NCBI GenBank assembly: GCA_900544445.1 | Contig: UQVK01000033.1 | Span: 1-34,028, forward strand | DNA length: 34,028 bases | Reading direction: 5' to 3' | DNA from: an uncultured Lachnospiraceae bacterium | GTDB lineage: Bacteria > Bacillota > Clostridia > Lachnospirales > Lachnospiraceae | Part shown: positions 22,433 through 29,729 of the stretch, piece after piece | How the letters are laid out: the number at the start of each line of letters is the position of its first letter | Numbering within the stretch: the stretch's first letter is position 1 | Translations under genes and position numbers: made by a program | Notes under the pieces: model-generated | Seen by the model: the letters and a program-made list of their open reading frames with translations, nothing else | Database searches by the model: none | Told to the model about the DNA's origin: nothing

Positions 22433-24031
22433 ATGGGAAGATTTGTAAATCCGGACAACAGCGCTTTTCAGGTCGCGCTGAATTCTCAGATTTATGTGGA
22501 TAAAACCGGCCTGCTGGAATATACCAATCAGGTTATGGATACGGAAAACGCCTTTATCTGCAACAGCCGTCCGCGCCGTTTCGGGAAATCCATTACGGCC
22601 GGAATGCTTACGGCTTACTACAGCAGGGCATGTGATTCGGAAAAAATGTTTGAAGGACTGAAGATCAGCAAAAGCGCATCCTTTCAGGAGCATCTGAACA
22701 GGCATGATGTGATTCACCTTGACGTACAATGGTGTATGCTGGACGCCGGAGGGCCGGGGGCCGTTGTGAATTATATGAACAGCCATCTGCTTGCAGAGCT
22801 GAAGGAGGCTTATCCGTCGGTATCGCTGGAACGGGAAAAGACCGCCTATGGAGCCATGTCCCGCATTAATGCGGAAATCGGGAAGAAGTTTATCATTATT
22901 ATTGACGAATGGGATGTTCTGATCCGGGACGAGGCGGCTAATCAGGCGGTACAGGAGGAATATATCAATTTTCTCAGAGGAATGTTCAAAGGGAGCGAGC
23001 CGAAAAAGTTCATTCACTTCGCCTGGCTGACGGGAATCCTTCCGATTAAGAAGCTGAAAACACAGTCCGCTCTGAACAATTTTGACGAATTTACCATGCT
23101 GGACTCCGGCGTCCTCGCTCCCTATATCGGCTTTACTGAAGAAGAAGTGAGGCGGCTGTGTGAGGAATATGGCAGAGATTTCGAAAATGTGAGACGCTGG
23201 TATGACGGCTATCTGCTTAACGGCCTGCATATTTACAACCCCAGAGCGGTTGTCGGCGTTATGCAGAGAGGAAGCTTTCAGAGCTACTGGTCACAGACAG
23301 GAAGCTATGAATCCATCGTTCCGCTGATCAATATGGACTTTGACGGACTGAAGACAGCGATTGTTACGATGCTGTCCGGGGCGGCTGTGGAAGTTGATGT
23401 GACATCTTTTCAGAATGACATGGTAAATTTCATGGATAAGGAGGATGTGCTCACCTGTCTGATTCATCTGGGATATCTCGCTTATGATCAGAGAAGCCGG
23501 ACTGCGTTTATCCCGAATGAAGAAATCCGTCAGGAGCTTATCACAGCCACGAAAAGAAAAAAATGGAATGAATTTCTGGTTTTTCAGCAGGAATCAGAAG
23601 AATTGCTTGACGTAACGCTGAATATGGATGAAGAGGCCGTTGCGGAAGGCATGGAAAAAATCCATACGGAATATGCGCCTGCCATTCAGTATAACAGCGA
23701 AAATTCCCTTAGCGGAGTTATTTCCATCGCTTATCTGAGCTCTATGCAGTATTACTATAAGCCTGTCAGAGAATTTCCGACAGGAAGAGGATTTGCTGAC
23801 TTTGTGTATCTTCCAAGACCGGAGTATGCAGATGATTACCCCGCGCTTCTGATCGAACTGAAATGGAATCAGAAAGCGGAAACGGCGGTCAATCAGATAA
23901 AAAGCCGAAAATATCCGGAATCTCTTCAGCAGTACGCGGGAGATATTCTCCTTGTGGGAATCAGCTACGACAAAAAGGACAAGAAGCATCGTTGTAAGAT
24001 TGAAAGACTGGAAAAGCAGGGGGCATTATGA
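22433..24031 (+). CDS. AAA-ATPase-like protein with C-terminal PD-(D/E)XK nuclease domain
   Basis: 532 residues. The N-terminal half is an AAA-ATPase-like domain (family start VNPDNSAFQ..., IYVDKTGLL; Walker A RPRRFGKS; Walker B IIIIDEWDV). The C terminus has the PD-(D/E)XK-type core GRGFADFVYLP ... LLIELKWN, with Asp, Glu and Lys in place. Such AAA_ATPase-like/PDDEXK_9 proteins are numerous in gut Bacteroidetes and Clostridia and have no settled function; defence or mobile DNA roles are possible. ATGA overlap with the WYL regulator gene downstream suggests one operon. AAAGGAGG precedes the ATG. Confidence 0.9.
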   Translation: MGRFVNPDNSAFQVALNSQIYVDKTGLLEYTNQVMDTENAFICNSRPRRFGKSITAGMLTAYYSRACDSEKMFEGLKISKSASFQEHLNRHDVIHLDVQWCMLDAGGPGAVVNYMNSHLLAELKEAYPSVSLEREKTAYGAMSRINAEIGKKFIIIIDEWDVLIRDEAANQAVQEEYINFLRGMFKGSEPKKFIHFAWLTGILPIKKLKTQSALNNFDEFTMLDSGVLAPYIGFTEEEVRRLCEEYGRDFENVRRWYDGYLLNGLHIYNPRAVVGVMQRGSFQSYWSQTGSYESIVPLINMDFDGLKTAIVTMLSGAAVEVDVTSFQNDMVNFMDKEDVLTCLIHLGYLAYDQRSRTAFIPNEEIRQELITATKRKKWNEFLVFQQESEELLDVTLNMDEEAVAEGMEKIHTEYAPAIQYNSENSLSGVISIAYLSSMQYYYKPVREFPTGRGFADFVYLPRPEYADDYPALLIELKWNQKAETAVNQIKSRKYPESLQQYAGDILLVGISYDKKDKKHRCKIERLEKQGAL

Positions 24032-24963
24032 AAACCTCACGGGCAAAAGTGGACAGAATACTTGGAATTATTATCTATCTGATTAACCATGATAATGTTC
24101 CGGCCAGTTATCTGGCGGAGCGGTTTCATGTATCCGTCAGGACGATTCAAAGGGATATGGTCAGTATCTCTGAAATTGGGATTCCCATCTATGCGGAAGG
24201 GGGAAAGCATGGGGGCTATTCCATTCTTCCTACATATAAAGTGAAGAACAGCGATATCAGGGCGGAGGAGCAGCAGATGATCCGGAAGGCCCTGGAAAGT
24301 CTGGCGACATCCTATACGAACGATACGTTAAAGCTGCTGCTTGAGAAATATAACGCGCTTGTAGAAAAGGAAGGAGGACAGAAGGTCTTCTGGGATTTTA
24401 GCGTGACGAAGGAAAACAGCCAGGTACAGGATGCCAATGCGCTGCTGGAACATGCCATCGCGGAAAAAAGATTCATTGTTTTTAATTACAGAAACGGAAA
24501 CGGAGAGAAGTCGAGGCCGTGTGTGGAGCCGCTGGCAATTCATTACAAATGGTATGCGTGGTATTTGTTCGCATATGATGCTCAAAGGGAGCGGTACAGG
24601 ACATTTAAGGTCGCACGGATGCAGAATCTGCAGTTGAAGGACGGAATCTCCACAAAGGAGCATGGAGATGTGAAGAAGCTTATGGAGGCTTCGGAGCAGG
24701 AATATTATCAGACCTGTATCCATATTGAGGTGCAGTTTGATAAGGAAAATACAGGCTTGATGGAGGAATATTTCCCGGACTGCCCGCCGGAGGAGCTGAC
24801 GGAAACGACAAGCCGGATTTTTATTGATGTTCCGGCAAAGGAACGTTTGTGGAAGGCGCTTCTTCTCAGCTTCGGAGGCAGGGTCAGAGTGATAGGGCCT
24901 GAGACGTACCGGAATGAGCTGATCGAGACAGCTCAAAAATTTTTGTCGAATTACGACATATAG
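24028..24963 (+). CDS. WYL-domain transcriptional regulator (YafY/DeoR-type HTH)
   Basis: 311 residues: N-terminal helix-turn-helix (LAERFHVSVRTIQRDM), a central WYL domain (KWYAWYLFAYD, RYRTFKVARM) that in relatives binds ligands or nucleic acid, and a C-terminal WCX extension. It overlaps the AAA gene by 4 bases. Just at its stop codon lies a set of three TTGTCG-type half-sites (24943-24969) upstream of tag and the transporter, a good candidate for its operator. WYL regulators often control DNA damage or defence genes. Confidence 0.92.
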   Translation: MKTSRAKVDRILGIIIYLINHDNVPASYLAERFHVSVRTIQRDMVSISEIGIPIYAEGGKHGGYSILPTYKVKNSDIRAEEQQMIRKALESLATSYTNDTLKLLLEKYNALVEKEGGQKVFWDFSVTKENSQVQDANALLEHAIAEKRFIVFNYRNGNGEKSRPCVEPLAIHYKWYAWYLFAYDAQRERYRTFKVARMQNLQLKDGISTKEHGDVKKLMEASEQEYYQTCIHIEVQFDKENTGLMEEYFPDCPPEELTETTSRIFIDVPAKERLWKALLLSFGGRVRVIGPETYRNELIETAQKFLSNYDI

Positions 24964-24969
24964 TTGTCG
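24943..24969 (+). promoter_or_regulatory. Possible WYL-regulator operator before tag
   Basis: TTGTCG (24943-24948), CGACA (24954-24958) and TTGTCG (24964-24969) form overlapping inverted repeats, with CGACA tatagt TGTCG perfectly symmetric. A TATGAT -10-like element follows at 24981-24986. Position overlaps the stop codon of the WYL gene and precedes tag. Confidence 0.5.
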
Positions 24970-25028
24970 CGGCCCTGAGGTATGATGGACGAAAAGGAAT
25001 GCTGCCGCAAAGAGAGGAGGAGCTGCGA

Positions 25029-25619
25029 ATGGAACGTTGCAAATGGTGTCTTGACGGTGGAATCGTCCAGAAATATCACGATGAGGAATGGGGAAATCCG
25101 CTTCATGACGATGGAAAGCATTTTGAGTATCTGCTGATGGAAGCGATGCAGTGCGGGCTGAACTGGACGATGATGCTGAAGAAAAGAGAAATTTTCAGGC
25201 AATGCTTTGACGGCTTTGATTTTCGGAAGATCGCGCTGTATGGGGATGCGGATGTGGAGCGCATCCTGAATACTGAGGGCATGATCCGGTCGAAAAGGAA
25301 GATTGAAGCGATTATCAATAATGCGAAGTGCTTTTTGAAGGTCATCGACGAATGGGGCAGCTTTGACAGGTATATCTGGTCCTTTTCGGATGACCAGACC
25401 TTTGTTTACAGAAAGCATCAGCTGGGAGAAGGAGAGGCGAAAAACGCGCTGTCGGACAGGCTGAGCCTGGATATGAAAAAAAGAGGTTTCAAATATCTGG
25501 GCTCCGTCACCGTGTATTCGCATCTTCAGGCATGCGGAATCATAAACGACCATGAGCCGGGTTGCTTCAAATATGAAAAGCTTCTGAGAGAAAGCCGGGT
25601 GAAATACATTGAAGACTGA
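25029..25619 (+). CDS. tag: DNA-3-methyladenine glycosylase I
   Basis: Removes 3-methyladenine from alkylated DNA in base excision repair. 196 residues, the usual length. The N terminus has ERCKWC followed by YHDEEWGNPLHDD, the C terminus DHEPGCF, together forming the Tag zinc-snap Cys/His set. The catalytic helix region EYLLMEAMQCGLNWTMMLKK is conserved, with Glu and Trp placed as in the family. Start is ATG 25029 with GAGAGGAGGAG upstream. It lies between a WYL regulator and an MFS transporter with only one base between it and the latter. Confidence 0.95.
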   Translation: MERCKWCLDGGIVQKYHDEEWGNPLHDDGKHFEYLLMEAMQCGLNWTMMLKKREIFRQCFDGFDFRKIALYGDADVERILNTEGMIRSKRKIEAIINNAKCFLKVIDEWGSFDRYIWSFSDDQTFVYRKHQLGEGEAKNALSDRLSLDMKKRGFKYLGSVTVYSHLQACGIINDHEPGCFKYEKLLRESRVKYIED

Positions 25620-25620
25620 T

Positions 25621-26934
25621 ATGGGATTTTACCGGAGCCATAAAAAGTTTCTGCTTTTTCTGGTCAGCCAGACCGTTTCGCAGATGGGATCGGCGATGAC
25701 GGGGCTTGCGGTCGTCATATGGGCTTACAGCAGCACCGGTCAGGTGATGGCCTCATCCCTTCTGGCAGTCTGCAGCACCCTGCCGTATCTGATTGTCAGT
25801 CTGTTTGGCGGCGCTGCTGCGGATCATATGAATAAGAAAAAGATCATGCTGGTCTGCGACGTGGCGGCAGCGGCGGGTTCCCTTATCCTTCTGATGTGCG
25901 CCTCCTTTCAGGTTCTGGCGCTGTGGGTCCTGTGTGTCGTTAACGGAATAAACGGGCTGATGAACGCCTTTCAGGGGCCTGCTTTTCAGGTTTCAGTTAC
26001 CCTTCTTCTGGAAAAGGAGGACTATGCGAAGGCGGGAGGGCTTCAGTCGGCTCTGGGAGCGGTATCAGGTATGCTGAGTCCGATTCTTGCGGCGGCGCTG
26101 CTGGGCTTCGGCGGGCTGCAGCTGGTGCTTGCGGCGGATCTTGCGACCTTTGCATTTGCCTTTTTCATACTGCTTCTTTTCATACGAATACCGGACTGCG
26201 CGGGGGAAGGAGCGGGAACAGGCTCTGACGGGCTGGGAAATAGCATAAAAACAGCGGCCAGTTATTTAAGAGGACAGAAAAGCATTCTGCTTCTTCTGGT
26301 CATGTACAGCGTTCTGGAATTCCTGGGGGCCATTTCCTTCGACAGCATGTATTCTCCGCTTCTGCTCGCGAGAACGGGAAACAATGAGGCCGTTGTGGGG
26401 ATCGTTTCCTCTGTCGCAGCGGCGGGAGGACTCTGCGCGAGTCTGTGGATGTCCCTGGCGAAGCAGCCGGCGGGGAAGCTGCGGATCATGTTCGGAGGAA
26501 GCGTGATGTGCCTTTCCGGTATTCTGCTTTTCGGGATGGGAAGAAGCCTGGCATGGTGGTGCATCGTTGTGTTCATCGGCTGTTTCGGATCGCCGGTCTA
26601 TCAGACATACCAGACAGTTCTTCTGAGAGAAAGGGTGCCGGTCTCCATGCAGGGACGGATTTTTTCCCTGCAGGGAATGATCACATCGGGCCTGACGCCG
26701 TTGGGATGCCTGGCGGGAGCAGCGCTGGCAGATTACATATTTGAGCCATACATGCGGGATGCAGAAGCTGTTCCCGAGATACTAGTCAGGTTGGTGGGAT
26801 ATGGAGATGGCGCGGGCATGGGACTGATGTTCCTGCTCGCAGGAGCGGCGGGTATTGTCGTCTGTATTCTTGTGAGCAGAAACCCCGGCACCCGGGGACT
26901 GGAAGATGAGAATCAGGAAAAAAGAAGGGGCTGA
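25621..26934 (+). CDS. MFS transporter
   Basis: 437 residues with 12 predicted membrane segments and the MFS loop motif GGAAADHMNKKK after segment 2. It looks like the MefA/DHA-type efflux branch (FLLFLVSQTVSQMGSAMTG start), so drug or metabolite export is plausible but the substrate is unknown. ATG 25621 comes one base after the tag stop; an in-frame TTG at 25609 overlapping tag is an alternative. Likely co-expressed with tag under the upstream WYL-type operator. It is the last gene of the island before the sporulation genes resume. Confidence 0.9.
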   Translation: MGFYRSHKKFLLFLVSQTVSQMGSAMTGLAVVIWAYSSTGQVMASSLLAVCSTLPYLIVSLFGGAAADHMNKKKIMLVCDVAAAAGSLILLMCASFQVLALWVLCVVNGINGLMNAFQGPAFQVSVTLLLEKEDYAKAGGLQSALGAVSGMLSPILAAALLGFGGLQLVLAADLATFAFAFFILLLFIRIPDCAGEGAGTGSDGLGNSIKTAASYLRGQKSILLLLVMYSVLEFLGAISFDSMYSPLLLARTGNNEAVVGIVSSVAAAGGLCASLWMSLAKQPAGKLRIMFGGSVMCLSGILLFGMGRSLAWWCIVVFIGCFGSPVYQTYQTVLLRERVPVSMQGRIFSLQGMITSGLTPLGCLAGAALADYIFEPYMRDAEAVPEILVRLVGYGDGAGMGLMFLLAGAAGIVVCILVSRNPGTRGLEDENQEKRRG

Positions 26935-26969
26935 AAGCCTGAGAAAATCTGCCGCCGCGGAAGCCATGT

Positions 26970-26998
26970 TCATATTTTCTCATTCCCCCACATATATT
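26970..26998 (+). promoter_or_regulatory. Sigma-E-type promoter of yabP-yabQ-divIC
   Basis: TCATATTT (26970-26977) matches the sigma-E -35 consensus kmATATTT fully, and CATATATT (26991-26998) matches CATACAnT at all but one base, with a 13-bp spacer. It lies 32 bases before yabP, a known mother-cell sigma-E gene in Bacillus subtilis. Confidence 0.75.
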
Positions 26999-27029
26999 TC
27001 TAAAAGAAAAAATGTGAGGAGTGGGAGCG

Positions 27030-27320
27030 ATGGAAGATCTGAACGCGGGCAGGATGAGAACGCATAAAATCATCATGACGGACCGGAATGTGTGCAACAT
27101 CACCGGGGTCTGCGACGTGCTGTCCTTCGACGTTGCCGAGGTGCTGCTGGAAACGGAGCAGGGCATGCTCATGATCAAGGGAAACGACCTGCACGTGAGC
27201 CGTCTGATGCTGGACAAGGGAGAAGTGGACGTGGACGGCAAAATAGACAGCCTGACCTATTCGGAAAGCGCGGGGTACGGCGCAAAGGGAGAATCGCTGT
27301 TTGCCCGGCTCTTCAAATAG
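27030..27320 (+). CDS. yabP: Sporulation protein YabP
   Basis: 96 residues with the YabP/YqfC fold: VCNITGVCDVLSFDVAEVLLETEQGMLMIKGNDLHV is the conserved core (shown in part). Needed for spore formation in the mother cell, exact activity unknown. ATG 27030 has GAGGAG 9 bases and GGGAG 2 bases upstream; a GTG at 27021 overlaps the site and is not used. It is preceded by a sigma-E-type promoter and followed 30 bases later by yabQ, the usual partner. Confidence 0.92.
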   Translation: MEDLNAGRMRTHKIIMTDRNVCNITGVCDVLSFDVAEVLLETEQGMLMIKGNDLHVSRLMLDKGEVDVDGKIDSLTYSESAGYGAKGESLFARLFK

Positions 27321-27350
27321 TGCGGACATCCGCGCGGAAACGAGGTGGGT

Positions 27351-27896
27351 ATGAGCAGCCAGATCGCGGGGGAAGGATGGTTCATGCTGCATTCCTTTCT
27401 CCTTGGTGCATTTATTACCTTCTGCTATGACCTCTTCAGGATCCTGAGAAGGATCATACCCCACGGGATTTTCTGGATTTCTCTGGAAGATCTGGTTTTC
27501 TGGGTGATGGCGACGGGAGGCATTTTTTATCTCCTCTATTATGAAAATAACGGCATGTTCCGCTGGTTCGCGGTGATCGGCGCGGGAGCAGGAATGCTTC
27601 TATATAAAAAAACGCTGAGCGCCGGTTTCGTCAGGCTGGTTTCCGGAGCGGTTAACGGGACACTCCGTTTTCTGGGGAAAATGCTCTGGAAGCTGACAGC
27701 TCCCTTTCGGGCCATGTTGCGATGGAGCCGCAAACTGGCGGGAAGAGCAGCACGCAGGGCGGCCGTGGAACTGCGGGTAAGGAAAAGAAAGATGAAAAAT
27801 CTGGTAAAAAACCAGGTAAATTCCCGGTTGACGGCATGGAAGAAAGGGCTTAAAATAAAAGTCACAGGCTGGAAAAAGAAGAGGTGTGACCAGTGA
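27351..27896 (+). CDS. yabQ: Spore cortex protein YabQ
   Basis: 181-residue membrane protein. Hydrophobic segments lie at about residues 8-32, 40-58 and 62-84, followed by a long, very basic C-terminal tail. YabQ is required for spore cortex formation in Bacillus and is made with YabP under sigma-E. ATG 27351 is used, with GAGGTGG upstream. Its stop overlaps the divIC start (GTGA), so the three genes form a tight unit. Confidence 0.9.
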   Translation: MSSQIAGEGWFMLHSFLLGAFITFCYDLFRILRRIIPHGIFWISLEDLVFWVMATGGIFYLLYYENNGMFRWFAVIGAGAGMLLYKKTLSAGFVRLVSGAVNGTLRFLGKMLWKLTAPFRAMLRWSRKLAGRAARRAAVELRVRKRKMKNLVKNQVNSRLTAWKKGLKIKVTGWKKKRCDQ

Positions 27897-28201
27897 TCAA
27901 AAGGAAAGTGGTGTTCCGCAAAAAGCGCCAGAACCGGCTGGGCATGTTCCTGGTAACGATCGTGGTGCTGATGCTTCTTGTGGTGGTCTCGATCAACAGC
28001 GTTGGGCTGCGCCAGAAGAAGGAATCGTATCTCGAGAGAGAGCAGGCGCTGCAGGAACAGATCGACGCGGAGGAAGAACGCTCGGAACAGATTGAAGAAT
28101 ACAGAAAATATACGCAGACCAAGAAATACGTCGAAGAGGTGGCGAAGGAAAAGCTGGGTCTGGTTAACGAGGGCGAGATTATTTACAAGCCTGAAGAATA
28201 G
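27893..28201 (+). CDS. divIC: Septum formation initiator DivIC (FtsB/DivIC family)
   Basis: 102-residue bitopic membrane protein: basic N terminus, one membrane segment (about 18-38), then an external coiled coil (QKKESYLEREQALQEQIDAEEERSEQIEEY, shown in part). It is a member of the divisome core with FtsL and FtsQ/DivIB. Start is GTG 27893 in a GTGA overlap with yabQ. An intrinsic terminator follows, so spoIIE is a separate unit. Confidence 0.9.
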   Translation: MIKRKVVFRKKRQNRLGMFLVTIVVLMLLVVVSINSVGLRQKKESYLEREQALQEQIDAEEERSEQIEEYRKYTQTKKYVEEVAKEKLGLVNEGEIIYKPEE

Positions 28202-28202
28202 G

Positions 28203-28239
28203 AAGGAATCGGAATGCGTGATGCTCCGGTTCCTTTTTT
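28203..28239 (+). terminator. Terminator after divIC
   Basis: Stem AAGGAATCGGA / TCCGGTTCCTT (11 pairs, one G-U) followed by TTTTG; 6 T in a row. Confidence 0.8.
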
Positions 28240-28329
28240 GCGCGATACACCCGGCAAGCGTATCTTGTGCCGAATGCCGCCGGAAAATGGAGAAATCCAT
28301 GGACGGATGAAAAGAAAGACGCCCGCGCT

Positions 28330-28362
28330 TTGACAAATCATGCACCCGAAAGGGAATATAAT
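28330..28362 (+). promoter_or_regulatory. Spo0A-type promoter of spoIIE (21-bp spacer)
   Basis: Perfect TTGACA (28330-28335) and perfect TATAAT (28357-28362) are separated by 21 bp rather than 17. Bacillus subtilis spoIIE and spoIIG have sigma-A promoters with such long spacers that need phosphorylated Spo0A. TTTGACA (28329-28335) differs from a Spo0A box TTCGACA at one base, and a TGCCGAA at 28268-28274 is one base from TGTCGAA. Confidence 0.75.
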
Positions 28363-28438
28363 GAAGCGTAAACGGGATGGAAGGACATCATATGCGCTGC
28401 CTCCGGGAAAGGACAGCAGCGGGAAAGGCGGCAGGCAG

Positions 28439-29638
28439 ATGAAAAACAGAGAATCGGACAACACGGTACAGTCCGCTTATCTTCTGGAATATGGCAGGAG
28501 AAAAATCAGGGTATGCGCGGACACGTTTCAGAATCTGGCGCAGATTTTTGCGGAGGACAGGGACGAGGAAGAGGAGCAGGAGAGAACTGTCCTTTTTCTG
28601 CGGAAAAGTCTGGCGAAGGAACGGCAGCTTTTTGCGGGCAATCTGAAGGAAATGGCGGCCATGATGAATCGGGCGGCAGAGGAATCCGTCCGTTTTATCC
28701 GGCTGGGAAGCCGGAGACAGAAGCAGCTGGTCCGGGGGCTGGCCGGAGAAGGGCTGAACGCCAGGGAGATTTATCTGGTACAGAGAGGGAACGGGCGCAT
28801 GGAGCTGTCCATTCTGCTGTCTGCCAGGCCCTCCCGAAACAGAGGCGCGCGGACGGCAGAGGAGGCGGCAGGCTGTCTCTCCGTGCTGCTGGACATGCGG
28901 CTTGTCTCGGCGCGAAGAAATCCCTTTTTCATCGGTGAGGAGCCGGTGTGTTATTTCTTTGAGGAGGAGCCGGAATATGTTTATCTGACGGGGACAGCCA
29001 GGGCGGTGAAGGAGACGGAGACGGTTTCGGGAGATAATTTTGCCTTCTTCGAAGCGGGAGACGCGCAGCTGGTGCTGGCGCTGTCGGACGGCATGGGATC
29101 CGGTGACGACGCCTGCCGGGACAGCGAATCCGTGGTGGATATGGCGGAGAGCATGCTGGAGACGGGGCTTGGCGCGCAGATGACGGTCAGGCTGATGGAC
29201 AGCGCCATGGCCGGAGAGGGAAGCGCGGAAAGCCTGCCCACGCTGGATCTGTGCAGCCTGGATCTGTATGAAGGAGAGTGTACCTTCCTGAAAGCGGGAG
29301 CGGCGGCAAGCTTTATCAAGCGCGGGAGCGCGGTGGAGAGGATCACAGGGACGGCGCTTCCTCTGGGAGCCTGCGGAGATGCGCAGCCGCAGCCCATAAA
29401 ACGGAGTGTTTCGGACGGGGACTATATCGTCATGATGACGGACGGCATGACGGAAGGCTGGCCGAACGGGGACGGAGAGAAACAGCTGGAAACCCTGCTT
29501 TCCGGAATAAACGGCATCTCTCCCTCGGAGATGGCGGGCATTCTTCTGCGGTTTGCCATCGAGCAGCGGGGCGGAAGAATCCGGGATGATATGACGGTGC
29601 TCTGCGCGGGAATCTGGGAAAAAGGCGAAGGAATTTGA
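28439..29638 (+). CDS. spoIIE: SpoIIE-family PP2C phosphatase without N-terminal membrane region
   Basis: Dephosphorylates SpoIIAA to free sigma-F in the forespore in species where this is known. 399 residues from ATG 28439: a partial central region, then the PP2C domain with metal Asp residues in LSDGMGSG (about 217) and VMMTDGMTEG (about 335) and RDDMT near the end. Bacillus SpoIIE is over 800 residues with ten N-terminal membrane spans; none are here and only 160 bases separate this gene from divIC. An in-frame ATG at 28361 lies within the -10 box of the promoter, so 28439 is preferred. Position before tilS-hpt-ftsH supports the identity. Confidence 0.85.
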   Translation: MKNRESDNTVQSAYLLEYGRRKIRVCADTFQNLAQIFAEDRDEEEEQERTVLFLRKSLAKERQLFAGNLKEMAAMMNRAAEESVRFIRLGSRRQKQLVRGLAGEGLNAREIYLVQRGNGRMELSILLSARPSRNRGARTAEEAAGCLSVLLDMRLVSARRNPFFIGEEPVCYFFEEEPEYVYLTGTARAVKETETVSGDNFAFFEAGDAQLVLALSDGMGSGDDACRDSESVVDMAESMLETGLGAQMTVRLMDSAMAGEGSAESLPTLDLCSLDLYEGECTFLKAGAAASFIKRGSAVERITGTALPLGACGDAQPQPIKRSVSDGDYIVMMTDGMTEGWPNGDGEKQLETLLSGINGISPSEMAGILLRFAIEQRGGRIRDDMTVLCAGIWEKGEGI

Positions 29639-29663
29639 CTTCCGGCAGGAATTTGGATATAGT
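29635..29663 (+). promoter_or_regulatory. Sigma-A promoter of tilS
   Basis: TTGACT (29635-29640), 17-bp spacer, TATAGT (29658-29663). It overlaps the spoIIE stop codon and would let tilS-hpt be made in vegetative growth. Confidence 0.75.
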
Positions 29664-29729
29664 GAAGGGCAGAAACGGACCGGGATATGCCTATACCCGG
29701 TGAAAGCGGGAAGGAGGCGCCAGACTGCG

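Noticed and set aside
20942..26969. Integrative element with attachment sites
   Set aside because: No integrase or transposase, and I could not find direct repeats at the two ends.
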